From contig ATSW01006394.1 of the NCBI GenBank assembly GCA_000444245.1, positions 1 to 29,424 of the forward strand: a stretch of DNA of 29,424 bases. The letters are read 5' to 3'. This DNA is from Botryllus schlosseri (taxonomy: Eukaryota > Chordata > Ascidiacea > Stolidobranchia > Styelidae). Positions 22,401 to 27,968 of the stretch are shown one piece after another. The notes under the pieces were generated by a model. It was not told the DNA's origin and did no database searches. It worked only from the letters and a program-made list of their open reading frames with translations. The first letter of the stretch is position 1. Every line of letters begins with the position of its first letter. The position numbers were made by a program, and so were the translations under genes.

Positions 22401-23919
22401 ACATCCTTCACCTGCGCCGCGCGGAACAACAGATCAGCAATCCGATAATCTGGAACCAGCGGACCAAGACTTTGCATTCCCTGCAGTCGAAGACTTAAAT
22501 CGGATGTTAGGAGAAAATGCACCGCCCCCTGTACCCCCTCGACGGAATCGAAACCCCCAATCACCTGACTTGCCCCCGCCTGTAACTCCACGCAGGGTGC
22601 CGAATCGACAGTTACCGCCATTGCCGATGGAAAATCCGATTGAAAACACCCAAAACAGCGAGTATTCGCAGATTCCAAACGGAAAAATTACGGATATCGG
22701 TAATAATTCTAAACGAAAAAATGGCGGAAACGAGCCGGATTACGCGAAAATCCGTAAAACGCGGCCTTCTAATCAGCGGAAATCGCTTCCAAGCTTGCAT
22801 TTGACAGAAAGCGAGCTGCTTTGGCTTCAACAAACCGCGGGTGGCGAGGATAATAGCTACACCCCTAAATCTCAAGGGCAAAAACGCAGAAACAAGTTTC
22901 AATCCACTCGCGTTGGAAACCGAGCCGAATTGCCCTCTCCCCCCGTACCTCCGCCCAAAGAAAAGATCGATTTAGACGACATACCGGTGCACGAAACCAC
23001 AGACGCGGAGGACATCATCAAAGCAGTACAGCGTAAGATGTCAGAGCATCAAACCCCTCCGCATTCAAACAAGGCGCACACGCCCAGAGACGCAAAAACA
23101 CATTCCGAATCGGAGACTGGAACTTGGAGTAGTGTGACGTCATCAGAGATACCCGTCACGCCTCGCCGAACGCATCTAGCGTCTGAGACAAACCGCTACC
23201 GCGCTTCTGAGAGTCCTGTGTTTTTAAGGGAACATTCTCAACAGAATAGGGGCAACAAAGCGACGAATCGGCATCTTAACAGGGCTGAATCTTTATCGCC
23301 CGCTAGAAATACGCAACAGGTCGGGACAAAGCGTCAAAATTCACCGAATATCCTACCAAAACTTGTCGGTAATTCGGTGAGATATAACTCAACCAGCAGC
23401 GTCAACATCACCCCGCCGTTGACACCGCCTGTCCTGAATACGGCCGTTTCTCCGCGCCGTTTTAGAACGCAACATTCTGCGATTGACAGTCCTATCTCTC
23501 CTACACCCACACCATCCAAAAGAGTTCCAAATTTCAGCAGAGTGTCCCCTAGAACAGTGCCTAAAATCCCTCTTGTTTCAAGACCGCTTATTCAATCTAC
23601 CAGCACTCGTGATGTAGTGGTTTCAATCGATTCAGACAGGAGACGCATATCGAGGACAGGCGAGATCGTTTACTTACCAGAAGATAACGACTACGCCGAC
23701 CCTATTGATGCTATAACACCGTCTTCACCTCACCATGCAATGTCGCAATACCCGACGCCTATGTTTCGTCTCGACAACGCTCCGAACTCATTTTATCCAA
23801 TAGTGGAAGAAGGCGACTACGCGGTGCCTGTTGACTATCCCCCTAGCCCTGGGCTTCAACGAAGGATAGCTCACAGGAGCAGAGAGAATCTGATGAGCGA
23901 TTATGAGTCTTCGGTTTGA
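4298..23919 (+). CDS. 11-exon gene for a 1380-aa single-pass membrane protein with a long adaptor-like cytoplasmic tail
   Basis: Seen: exons 4298-4473, 10053-10159, 10478-10582, 15490-15576, 16567-16770, 17204-17873, 18188-18323, 19093-19194, 19406-19451, 20676-20763 and 21498-23919. Every intron is GT-AG, all phases match, and the sum is 4143 nt (1380 codons plus stop). One hydrophobic segment (about residues 17-41) is followed by CTCC and basic residues, so the N-terminus is probably outside or lumenal (type III). The tail has a possible amphipathic helix (122-143), SH3 ligands (PPPVPPRR 916-923, RQLPPLP 944-950, SPPVPPPK 1054-1061), Tyr motifs (YARI 847, YAKI 989, YADP 1306, YAVP 1348) and C-terminal ESSV. 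No folded domain was recognised. Known: LAT, PAG and similar adaptors have a tiny ectodomain, a membrane helix, juxtamembrane Cys and tail tyrosines. Inference: a membrane scaffold recruiting SH2, SH3 and PDZ proteins. Ortholog unknown. Upstream ectodomain exons spliced inside exon 1 cannot be fully excluded. Confidence 0.82.
4817..5220. mobile_element. hAT-type MITE in intron 1
   Basis: Left end CAGTGGTTCCCAATG, right end TTGGGAACCACTG, an inverted repeat of about 14 bp with the classic hAT start. The subterminal part is C/G-run rich. The 8 bases on each side do not match, so the target duplication is eroded. Short frames on both strands inside it are not genes. Confidence 0.75.
5631..5890 (-). 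repeat. Minisatellite of the family E repeat, about five units
   Basis: Units of about 41-47 bp built on ATTAGATTAGAATTAGAATT and ATAGCTACACAGTTTTTCC run from about 5650 to 5870; the ACAC(A/G) marks fall at 5681, 5723, 5770, 5811 and 5852. Flanked by CTAGAAAATTT and TTATTCTAGAAG. Reverse orientation to copy 1. Lies in intron 1. Confidence 0.75.
5891..7139. other. Intron 1 interior, nothing recognised apart from a short tandem
   Basis: AT-rich intronic DNA. A small tandem of TACCTATATCTA (two copies) sits at about 6938-6962. Overlapping short frames at 6602-7040 on both strands have no recognisable domain and no compatible splice context. Confidence 0.4.
7130..7184 (-). mobile_element. hAT-type terminus in intron 1
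   Basis: Read on the minus strand it starts CAGTGATTCCCAACCGCGG, then GCGCCGCATGCGGCCCCCAC, a typical hAT end. The outer boundary is 7184. The partner end was not identified. Confidence 0.55.
7347..7791. mobile_element. Family C MITE, copy 2, with target duplication
   Basis: Left end CATACCTGTACATGTAC and right end TTTGCACCAGCCTG are diverged versions of the family C ends. Flanks are TATACAAT (7339-7346) and TATATAAT (7792-7799), an 8-bp duplication with one mismatch, as hAT transposases make. The interior shares GGCGTGAATCGTGA and AGTTCTAGTTCTAGTTGCG with copy 1 but has an extra block at about 7560-7640. Confidence 0.7.
8440..8765. repeat. Family B repeat cluster in intron 1
   Basis: Two direct units of the motif AAACTTGGCTCAATTGCAAC with CAGTAGARGCG: about 8508-8575 and 8632-8710. 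The reverse complement of the same unit appears at 9680-9770 and 18780-18870. A-rich runs separate the units. Superfamily not assigned. Confidence 0.55.
8860..9130. other. Intron 1 stretch with degenerate GGGTTAGG tracts
   Basis: Holds GGGTTATAG, GGGTTGGGATT, AGGGTTAGGGCTGGGTTGAG and TTTTCGGGTTAC, a loose G-rich periodicity, and GACGTAATAACG near 8865 against TTACGTCGCATG near 9092 as a weak inverted pair. No gene recognised. Confidence 0.3.
9345..9412. repeat. Family C fragment
   Basis: TATAGTTCTAGTTCTAG followed by TTGCGGCTTTTGAAAATC matches the subterminal part of the family C MITE. No ends or duplication seen; a remnant. Confidence 0.5.
9575..9931. repeat. Family B repeat with internal inverted units
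   Basis: CCAACCAGTAGAAGCG at 9580 is repeated in inverse as CGCTTCTGCGGGTTGG at 9686, so the copy folds back on itself. It ends GAATCCCCGGAATCCGGAAAA, exactly like the copy ending near 19000. It lies about 120 bases upstream of exon 2. Confidence 0.6.
10053..10159 (+). CDS. Exon 2: basic juxtamembrane segment
   Basis: Acceptor TTATTCTACAG|GAGG and donor GACAG|GTAATT. Enters in phase 2 and leaves in phase 1; residues 59-94 plus a base. The peptide is strongly basic at first (RHQKSKFDPRRAR), as expected just inside a membrane, then contains IFEGAPIGSGRWDDLF. The phase fits exon 1 exactly. Confidence 0.78.
10160..10477. other. Intron 2, nothing recognised
   Basis: 318-base intron. Some frames stay open across it, but the exons on each side are joined by phase and it shows no feature of its own. 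Confidence 0.5.
10478..10582 (+). CDS. Exon 3: Gly-rich linker and start of an amphipathic helix
   Basis: Acceptor TTCTTAACAG|GCGG, donor AACAAAG|GTACGG; phase 1 in, phase 1 out. Residues 95-129 begin with GGGG, followed by a charged stretch (EKDKPDK) and MHPALLRVLNK, which starts the helix continued in exon 4. Another frame is also open here, but only this one joins exons 2 and 4. Confidence 0.78.
10620..10965 (+). repeat. Family E repeat, copy 3, in intron 3
   Basis: TTCTAATTCTAATCTAATTTAG, then a GGTTTTCCTGAAAAGCTTGCTG spacer, then further TCTAATCTAATTTCG and CTGTGTAGCTATAAATCTAA units, ending TTTTTCTAGTTTTAC. The same order of parts is found at 16880-17165. It starts about 40 bases past the exon 3 donor. 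Confidence 0.6.
11354..11861. mobile_element. Family D TAGGG-ended MITE carrying a nested insertion
   Basis: Left end TAGGGTTACCA, right end GGCAACCCTA. Flanks ATATTTAG (11346-11353) and GTATTTAG (11862-11869) form an 8-bp duplication with one mismatch. The interior is rich in GTCCTCTTTT and has CGGGAGCTGAGC, matching the partial copy at 29131. Another element interrupts it at 11365-11539. Confidence 0.75.
11365..11539. mobile_element. 175-bp hAT-like MITE nested in family D, intact target duplication
   Basis: Ends AATGTTCCCTCTAA and TTAGAGGGAGCATT pair over 14 bp with one mismatch. Flanks are GGTTACCA on both sides (11357-11364 and 11540-11547), a perfect 8-bp duplication of the host element's own terminus. 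The interior has GCGCATTTGCGCGCGTGCGC. Confidence 0.85.
11907..12000 (+). mobile_element. hAT-type left terminus
   Basis: CAGGGGTCTCCAACTCGAA followed by GACCGCCGGCCGCATGAACG is the standard hAT MITE opening. No right end GTTGGAGACCCCTG was found downstream, so it is truncated or its other end is diverged. Confidence 0.5.
12140..12445 (-). repeat. Family E repeat, copy 4
   Basis: TTTTCCAAATTAGATTAGAA, then ATTACTGAATTCGCAAAAACTTGG (reverse complement of the segment at 1335 and 17075), and further ATTAGATTGGAATTAGATTG units to about 12440. Reverse orientation. Confidence 0.5.
12446..15489. other. Intron 3 remainder, little recognised
   Basis: Three kilobases of AT-rich intron. A family C remnant (ATATAGTTCTAGTTCTAG) is at 13926-13943 and a possible diverged hAT start (GTGTTTCTTAACCGGGGTT) at about 14375. 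A 144-codon minus-strand frame at 13408-13842 has no recognisable domain. No coding exon compatible with the surrounding phases was found. Confidence 0.4.
15490..15576 (+). CDS. Exon 4: basic amphipathic segment, possible alternative start
   Basis: Acceptor AAATCAGGCAG|CCATG, donor AACA|GTAAGT; phase 1 in, phase 1 out; residues 130-158. The peptide MRRVSQFFGQLFDRKSKGK is basic and amphipathic and continues the exon 3 helix. The exon has an ATG two bases from its 5' edge, so it could also serve as the first coding exon of a soluble isoform without the membrane segment; nothing in the sequence proves such a promoter. An acceptor four bases upstream would hit a stop. Confidence 0.7.
15948..16364. 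mobile_element. Foldback (long-inverted-repeat) element in intron 4
   Basis: The left arm (about 15948-16075) and the reverse complement of the right arm (about 16245-16364) align over more than 100 bases with small gaps: ACACTGTA at both tips, then GGTGTRTTTATC and CAGATTTCCACCACA, then GCACTTTCAG. Short frames across it are by-products of the palindrome. No confident target duplication, so the superfamily is open. It ends about 200 bases before exon 5. Confidence 0.7.
16567..16770 (+). CDS. Exon 5: disordered Ser/Thr/Gln-rich segment
   Basis: Acceptor GTTCGTCGCAG|AGTCG, donor AACAGG|GGTGAGT region (GT at 16771). Phase 1 in and out; residues 159-226. A nearer acceptor at 16669-16670 (ATTACAG) is phase-incompatible with exon 4 when joined to exon 6, so the longer form is chosen. 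A second frame is open over the whole exon, but it does not connect to exon 6. The peptide contains IIVPTNSVASPAR and LQELMKQNGDD. The acceptor is the least certain boundary in the model. Confidence 0.66.
16880..17170 (+). repeat. Family E repeat, copy 5, filling intron 5
   Basis: TTTTAATTCTAATCTAATCC, then CTTCCTGAAAATGCTGCTG, CGCGAATTCAGTAATTCC, and AGCTATAATTCTAATTC before TTTTTTAGTTTTACAAC. It occupies most of the 433-base intron and its T-rich end lies about 35 bases before the exon 6 acceptor. Confidence 0.6.
17204..17873 (+). CDS. Exon 6: large disordered tail exon with YYKP and PPIPDRK motifs
   Basis: Acceptor GTTTCACAG|ACGG, donor ATGATTGG|GTAAGA; phase 1 in, phase 2 out; residues 227-449. 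The join with exon 5 gives EFNRDGSIFYYKPKRE. Contains YYKP (232-235), RPPIPDRKYL (308-317, proline-rich with a basic end, SH3-ligand-like), LPYSPVSK and several SP/TP sites. Pro, Ser, Arg and Asn dominate; no globular domain was recognised. Confidence 0.84.
17874..18187. other. Intron 6, nothing recognised
   Basis: 314-base intron with no repeat ends or long open frames of note. Confidence 0.5.
18188..18323 (+). CDS. Exon 7: basic tail segment
   Basis: Acceptor CTATCTGTAG|GGTG, donor CCTAAG|GTAAGG; phase 2 in, phase 0 out; residues 450-495. Contains LPDGTCEVVDETQRP, then a His/Arg-rich part and GMYYRPK at the end. The other two frames hold stops. Confidence 0.8.
18385..18742 (+). mobile_element. 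Family A hAT MITE, truncated copy, in intron 7
   Basis: Starts CAAGGTTGTAACCAAGTCA and carries the GACTCGAGTC-type repeats of the family, but the right end (TTACAACCCTG) is missing; at about 18743 it runs into family B sequence. No target duplication can be read. Confidence 0.7.
18743..19000 (+). repeat. Family B repeat abutting the truncated family A copy
   Basis: From GATTCGCAACAATTGCCTG to GAATCCCCGGAATCCGG it parallels 9615-9931, including CGCTTCT, TTGCGTCAAATTTG and GAGCCAAATTTGRTGTGCA. It ends about 90 bases before the exon 8 acceptor. Confidence 0.6.
19093..19194 (+). CDS. Exon 8: Tyr/Ser/Asp-rich segment
   Basis: Acceptor CTTCCTTTTCAG|CCCTAC with a good pyrimidine tract, donor CCGACG|GTGAGT; phase 0 in and out; 34 codons (496-529). 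Six tyrosines in acidic or Ser-rich context (RYSDASDYSDMF, SEYLDD) look like kinase substrate sites. As a symmetric phase 0 cassette it could be skipped without shifting the frame. Confidence 0.82.
19406..19451 (+). CDS. Exon 9: 46-nt micro-exon
   Basis: Acceptor TTGTGTTTTAG|GGCG, donor GCTTTCG|GTGAGT; phase 0 in, phase 1 out. Codes for GEDPYFFRSRWSSAF (530-544). Short, but both splice sites are strong and the phases link exons 8 and 10. A hAT MITE begins only 29 bases past the exon end (its target duplication at 21 bases). Confidence 0.75.
19481..20008 (+). mobile_element. Family A hAT MITE, full length, in intron 9
   Basis: Left end CTGGGTTTTAACCGAGTCA (diverged from CAGGGTTGTAAC), right end TTACAACCCTG. 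The flanks are identical: GTGGTCAG at 19473-19480 and 20009-20016, an 8-bp target duplication. The interior is dominated by ACTCGAGTC, AGTCGAGTC and related words. It begins 29 bases after the end of the micro-exon. Confidence 0.88.
20017..20675. repeat. Intron 9 remainder with diverged repeat fragments
   Basis: Contains TACTTTTTCGAACTACTCAAG and, at about 20460-20560, a block (AATCGAGTAGACA, CTTCTACTTGGGTAACGAC, TGGCTACTTTGAGCG) that loosely matches 21240-21320 in the next intron. The words resemble old transposon ends but no boundary could be set. Confidence 0.3.
20676..20763 (+). CDS. Exon 10: basic Arg/Ser segment
   Basis: Acceptor CTTGATTCAG|AACC, donor CAAAG|GTTCGT (weaker than consensus); phase 1 in, phase 2 out; residues 545-573. 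Contains PPGDSRQHRLSS and AKRRNSRKQ, continuing into the Arg/Ser start of exon 11. Confidence 0.76.
20764..21497. other. Intron 10, diverged repeat fragments
   Basis: Holds TACTTCTACTTTTCGGAGTACTCC near 21096 and the block near 21250-21330 that resembles the one in intron 9. The open frame running from 21244 into exon 11 is intronic: the acceptor at 21496-21497 and the phase from exon 10 set the coding start. Confidence 0.4.
21498..23919 (+). CDS. Exon 11: 806-residue C-terminal tail with SH3, SH2 and PDZ ligand motifs
   Basis: Acceptor TTTATTTCAG|ACAC, stop TGA at 23917-23919; residues 574-1380. The frame is open upstream of the acceptor to 21244, but phase and the poly-T acceptor set the exon start. 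It begins with an Arg/Ser block coded partly by an AGC repeat (about 21511-21529). Motifs in order: DYGSL (Tyr727), DDYARI (Tyr847), PPPVPPRR 916-923, PPPVTPRR 933-940, RQLPPLP 944-950 (fits class I SH3), SEYSQI (Tyr963), PDYAKI (Tyr989), SPPVPPPK 1054-1061, PVTPRR 1126-1131, DNDYADP (Tyr1306), EGDYAVPVDYPPSP (Tyr1348, 1353) and DYESSV at the end. No folded domain was recognised. Confidence 0.9.
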
Positions 23920-24830
23920 CAGAATAAATCTGAATAAACTGAAGCGGTGGTCTGCAAACTGCGTTGAGACAATATACGATTCTTCACGCCAAAACGCGGA
24001 GTCGTGCGGGTCCGCAAAGTAAGCCGTCAAGCTGACGTGAATGATCAAGAAATACTGACGAGCTGGTCTCACTGTACCATATTTGCAAGCGTGGCGTTCC
24101 TGTTATCTGTAAACTGATTGTGCGTATCCAGTGGTGGTCAAAGTAGTTATCATTGGCACTCTATTAGAAGTAGCAGTAACTCCGTTACTGACCACCTGTG
24201 TCCATATCAAGTCCTGCGTTTGATTGCCTTTCTGAAGAAACATCACCCCTCCTGGATGCACGACGCCCGTACGCGATTGCCTACGTATGACAACCATATT
24301 TTTTTGTCCTTCCCATCATAGACACTGAAAAGACGCCCTGTTTTATACCGTAATTGAAAATTCATGATGGATATAGTAGATACCTTATACAGAAAGGTGA
24401 CGTGATCGGAAAATGTGATGTATATTGTACAGTTGAATACGCAAAAGTACAACTAAGAGTTAATGAATATAATTCAGCTTCTCGTATATAATTAATGATG
24501 ATTCGTGCGTGTATGCGCTCGTTAAACTGTCCAATGATTATCGCAGCGTTCGTTTTAGAGCTCTACAGTCAAAATCTGATCGTTATTGTGACATCATTGC
24601 CAATTGCATACTACCATGTACTCTTGCGCGACTGAATAATTCTATTTCTAGCTATACGTGTAACGAAGTTTCCTATCTCATGTCACTCTAACGACCGAAT
24701 TTATTTGTTTTAAAATTTATGTTTTGCTATATATTTTATTCGCAAATATTCACTTTATTGCAATAGTCAGTCATATGTTATTCGTTATTTTCACATTTTT
24801 TTTGCAATAAAATCCAATCATTAATTTTGA
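23920..24830 (+). promoter_or_regulatory. Probable 3' UTR with early and late polyadenylation signals
   Basis: AATAAA occurs at 23923-23928 and 23933-23938, 4 and 14 bases after the stop codon, and again at 24806-24811 (GCAATAAAATC) after a T-rich run. Normal spacing would make the 24806 signal the main end, giving a UTR of about 0.9 kb; use of the early pair would leave a UTR of only about 30 bases. No coding exon was recognised in the stretch. Confidence 0.45.
24124..24212. repeat. Short inverted-repeat (hairpin) MITE remnant in the 3' UTR region
   Basis: CAGTGGTGGTCAAAGTAGTTA on the left pairs imperfectly with GTAACTCCGTTACTGACCACCTG on the right, giving a stem of about 20 bp round a short loop. 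The CAGTGGTGG end is hAT-like. If the long 3' UTR is used, the mRNA would carry this hairpin. Confidence 0.45.
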
Positions 24831-24926
24831 AGCAGTAAGCAGCGTACGCAGTACGTACGATGAAACGAAAATAGAATTGTATGAAGTCGATGTAAAACTG
24901 AGATATTCATCATTATTGGTTTTAAG

Positions 24927-25959
24927 TAGGGCTAGGCACAATGATTCGAGTCGAGTAGTAAAAGACTATTTTTTCGAGTACTGAAATTATACACTCCTGA
25001 GCACTGAAAGTTAATTTATCAACGAGAATTATAGTTTCGATCAGGGTTGTAACCAAGTCACAAGGCACCGAGTCACAAGTCAATCTCAGTTTTATAGTTT
25101 TGACTCGAGTCAAGTCGAGTCATTCCCAATTCACCACCGAGTCAAGTCCGAGTCCAAGTCAGCGAAAATAGGCTCGAGTCCGAGTCACGGTATCATGACT
25201 CGAGTCGAGTCCAAGTCATTGTGTTGACTGATCGGATTCCTGTCAATGTCTTGTTAAACCCACCTTTTATAACTCCGTTTGATGATATCGAATGGTTCGC
25301 ATTTATAATATGCTAATTTTCCTCACTTTTAGCAGTTCCTGGTCGCATTTCCAAGTACCAGTACCAATAGTCGAGATCCCAATAGTGCGGCAAATTTACT
25401 ATTCTTCGAAATTACAATGAATCGTCGATCTTCCAAGTCTGAGTCTCGAGTCATATGACTTGGTTCGAGTCATGCGCAATGACTCGAGTCCAAGTCGAGT
25501 CAATACACAAATTGACTCGAGTCGAGTGGAGTCATTTCTAAATTTTGCGAAAATGACTCGAGTCATCAGAAAATCATGACTCGAGTCATTACAACCCTGG
25601 TTTCGATACTAATTTCCACTGTGAAAGCCTTGAAACCTTGATTAGCCGTATCACAGCATACGAAACATAGTACAAAGCTACGAATGTTACAGGAAATAAC
25701 ACATTTCTGAAGTCATGATCATCCGACAACATTGTCACTAAGTACAATGAGATCAGTATGGTCGAAAAAATATTGAAGTATCTTTAATGTGATGGATAAG
25801 AGGCATCATATTCTTTGTGGACGCATAAAAGGTAGGTATTTGAACTTTGACATATTACAGTATGTTATGACGTCACAATGAGTAATACTCGACTCGACTC
25901 GAAGCATAATACGTGATTCAGAATCGAATCACTCAGGTACTCGATTTTGCGCAGCCCTA
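24927..25959. mobile_element. Family F TAGGGCT-ended hAT-like MITE, carrying a nested family A copy
   Basis: Left end TAGGGCTAGGCACAATGATTCG, right end CGATTTTGCGCAGCCCTA; the outer bases pair. The flanks are identical, GTTTTAAG at 24919-24926 and 25960-25967, a perfect 8-bp target duplication. Without the nested insertion the element is about 470 bp. It contains its own ACTCGACTCGA and CGAGTCGAGT words. Confidence 0.85.
25042..25599 (+). mobile_element. Family A hAT MITE, full length, nested in family F
   Basis: Ends CAGGGTTGTAA and TTACAACCCTG are perfect 11-bp inverted repeats. The flanks are GTTTCGAT on both sides (25034-25041 and 25600-25607), a perfect 8-bp duplication. This is the best-preserved of three family A copies in the window and defines the family: 558 bp, no coding capacity, packed with GACTCGAGTC. 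Confidence 0.92.
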
Positions 25960-26263
25960 GTTTTAAGTAAAGGACAAACAAATTATTGTCGGAGAGTCTT
26001 CACTACGAGAGTTTCAGGTGAATTTGTACTTACGAGTGATTAGCGCTCAGAGTCATTGCATTGAAAATACGTTTTAGTTAGAATTTGTCAAAATTGTCGT
26101 GCAACCGCCTTCTGTTTGGAGCAAATACTGACTGGCGGCTTCTGAGAAACCGCAACAAAGTGACTTTTCTTGAAATTATCATACAATTTGTAGAAACTGG
26201 GTAGACTTCTATGATTTCAAAGCTTATTCTGCAGATGCATTTCATGAAATACGTGGTGGGATC

Positions 26264-27968
26264 CATTGGCGTAGCCAGGGAAGGGCGAACGGAGCGATCG
26301 CCCCCCCCCCAAATTCTTGGCAAATTTTCGTAAAATCAATAAATATTACCGTAATTCGAGGCAGATGAATGCAACCAAACATTTTTCTTCGCGCGATTTA
26401 GTGTCCAGTGTCCATACATGCCTTGATTTTACTATCGGTATAGGCCTATCCCGAAAAAAATTCTTTCTCAAATACCCATAATTGAATGTAGCTTATTCGC
26501 AATTATGAGAATACAATAGTACCAGCAGTAGATACACGAGATTAGCCCGAGGTCGTTGGGTTGATTGAGTCTAGGGGTGTCGGTTCAGTATGAGGTTGGG
26601 GACTGTTATAGTTCTGGCAATTTCCGATCCGAAATGCGACATACAAGGTAGGCGGGAGGCTCGATATGACAAAGTCTTCAGAGTCGAGCCTCCCAGGACA
26701 GGAGCAATTTTTACAGTTGATAACTAATAAATAAAAATAGAATTGACGAACTAACGAAAAGAAAAACAGGACACAGTATCATGGACCAATTCGAAATACA
26801 ATGTAAATACAATTTAGCGGTTGTTACAGATAAGAGAATGAAAACATTGTCTTTTAAAAGCACACGGGAATTTGTGCGGCAATGGACAGGTAGGCTAATT
26901 CAATTCGTATGTGTTGGCGGCCGTCGACATGAAAATCGAATTTACGAATTGATTCCCGAATTTTTGAGAGATTCCATTGAATTTTTTTTCGCTCTATGCG
27001 CGATTCAATGCAACTCAATTTTTCGATTTTAATATAGTAGCACCCTTTGCGATTTGAGCTCCAGAGTACAGATGCGAACAGCGGAGGAAATTGATGCATC
27101 CCATATAGAAATGCCAACGTGGAATCCTCTGCTCCTCACGAGAAAAATTTGTTTCCGATACGTTCGGGAGATATCTTACCACTATACCGACAATCCTGCT
27201 GGGAGGACAATAAATAATAGCGTACAACCAAGTGACTAATAGCAATTGGCCCACCCGAATATGCATAATCATTTATAACTTGCTCTAAATTTTCGGAAAC
27301 CCTCACTCCATCAATTCTACCGGTGAATTTGATCAAATGGGCAGAAAAGGGATGAATATTGGATATTAATATATGTGAAAATACTATTCTATTAATGACG
27401 AAATTCATTCGTGAATCTGAAAAATATTTCGAACTTCGCGCGACCAGAACCACTACCAATAACTATTCATTACATGACCACTATAGCAAGGCGATATGAA
27501 AAAGTAGATTATTCCGGAGTTCACCGGAAATGAACATGGACAGTTTAACATGGGTATGTGGTGTCCAATTAGTTCATTGCGACTATTGCGTCCTCGAATG
27601 CGGCCGTAAGGCTACATAAGTAATCGAAACGCGGCTGTGTTTGAATATCGAAAAGGTTGCCGGGAGTAAAACGTATTTGCAATATGCAAGTAACAATATA
27701 TTGAACCAATTCAGTTCATTAACCATGAAAAATTTTCGCGTTTGGCGCGAAAGTATTCACGCCTGGGGGCTAAACTATCTTTATTTTATCAGATCATTTT
27801 ATGTCTGTGAATGGAGCAAATGTATAACGATCGCCCAGATGTTGTGTGAATCATCTAATAAGAACCCAAGACCATCATTTTTTACCTATTTTTTCTTATC
27901 TTTAGGGGGGTCATTTACGTAATCGAATTTTTCTCCCCTACCAAATATTTTTTCTGGCTACGCCATTG
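26264..27968. mobile_element. 1.7-kb element with GGCGTAGCCAG inverted ends
   Basis: Left end CATTGGCGTAGCCAG and right end CTGGCTACGCCATTG pair with one mismatch over 15 bp. A C-run (GATCGCCCCCCCCCC) follows the left end, and GGGGGGTCATT precedes the right end, the subterminal style of many non-autonomous DNA transposons. The flanks (GTGGGATC and AGGGGTCT) do not match. The AT-rich interior has frames of 60-110 codons on both strands, none recognised. It could be one element or two end fragments of separate copies. Confidence 0.5.

Noticed and set aside
26781-27459. Overlapping frames of 60-107 codons on both strands inside the 1.7-kb element
   Set aside because: They overlap each other and match no transposase motif that I know; treated as non-coding interior.
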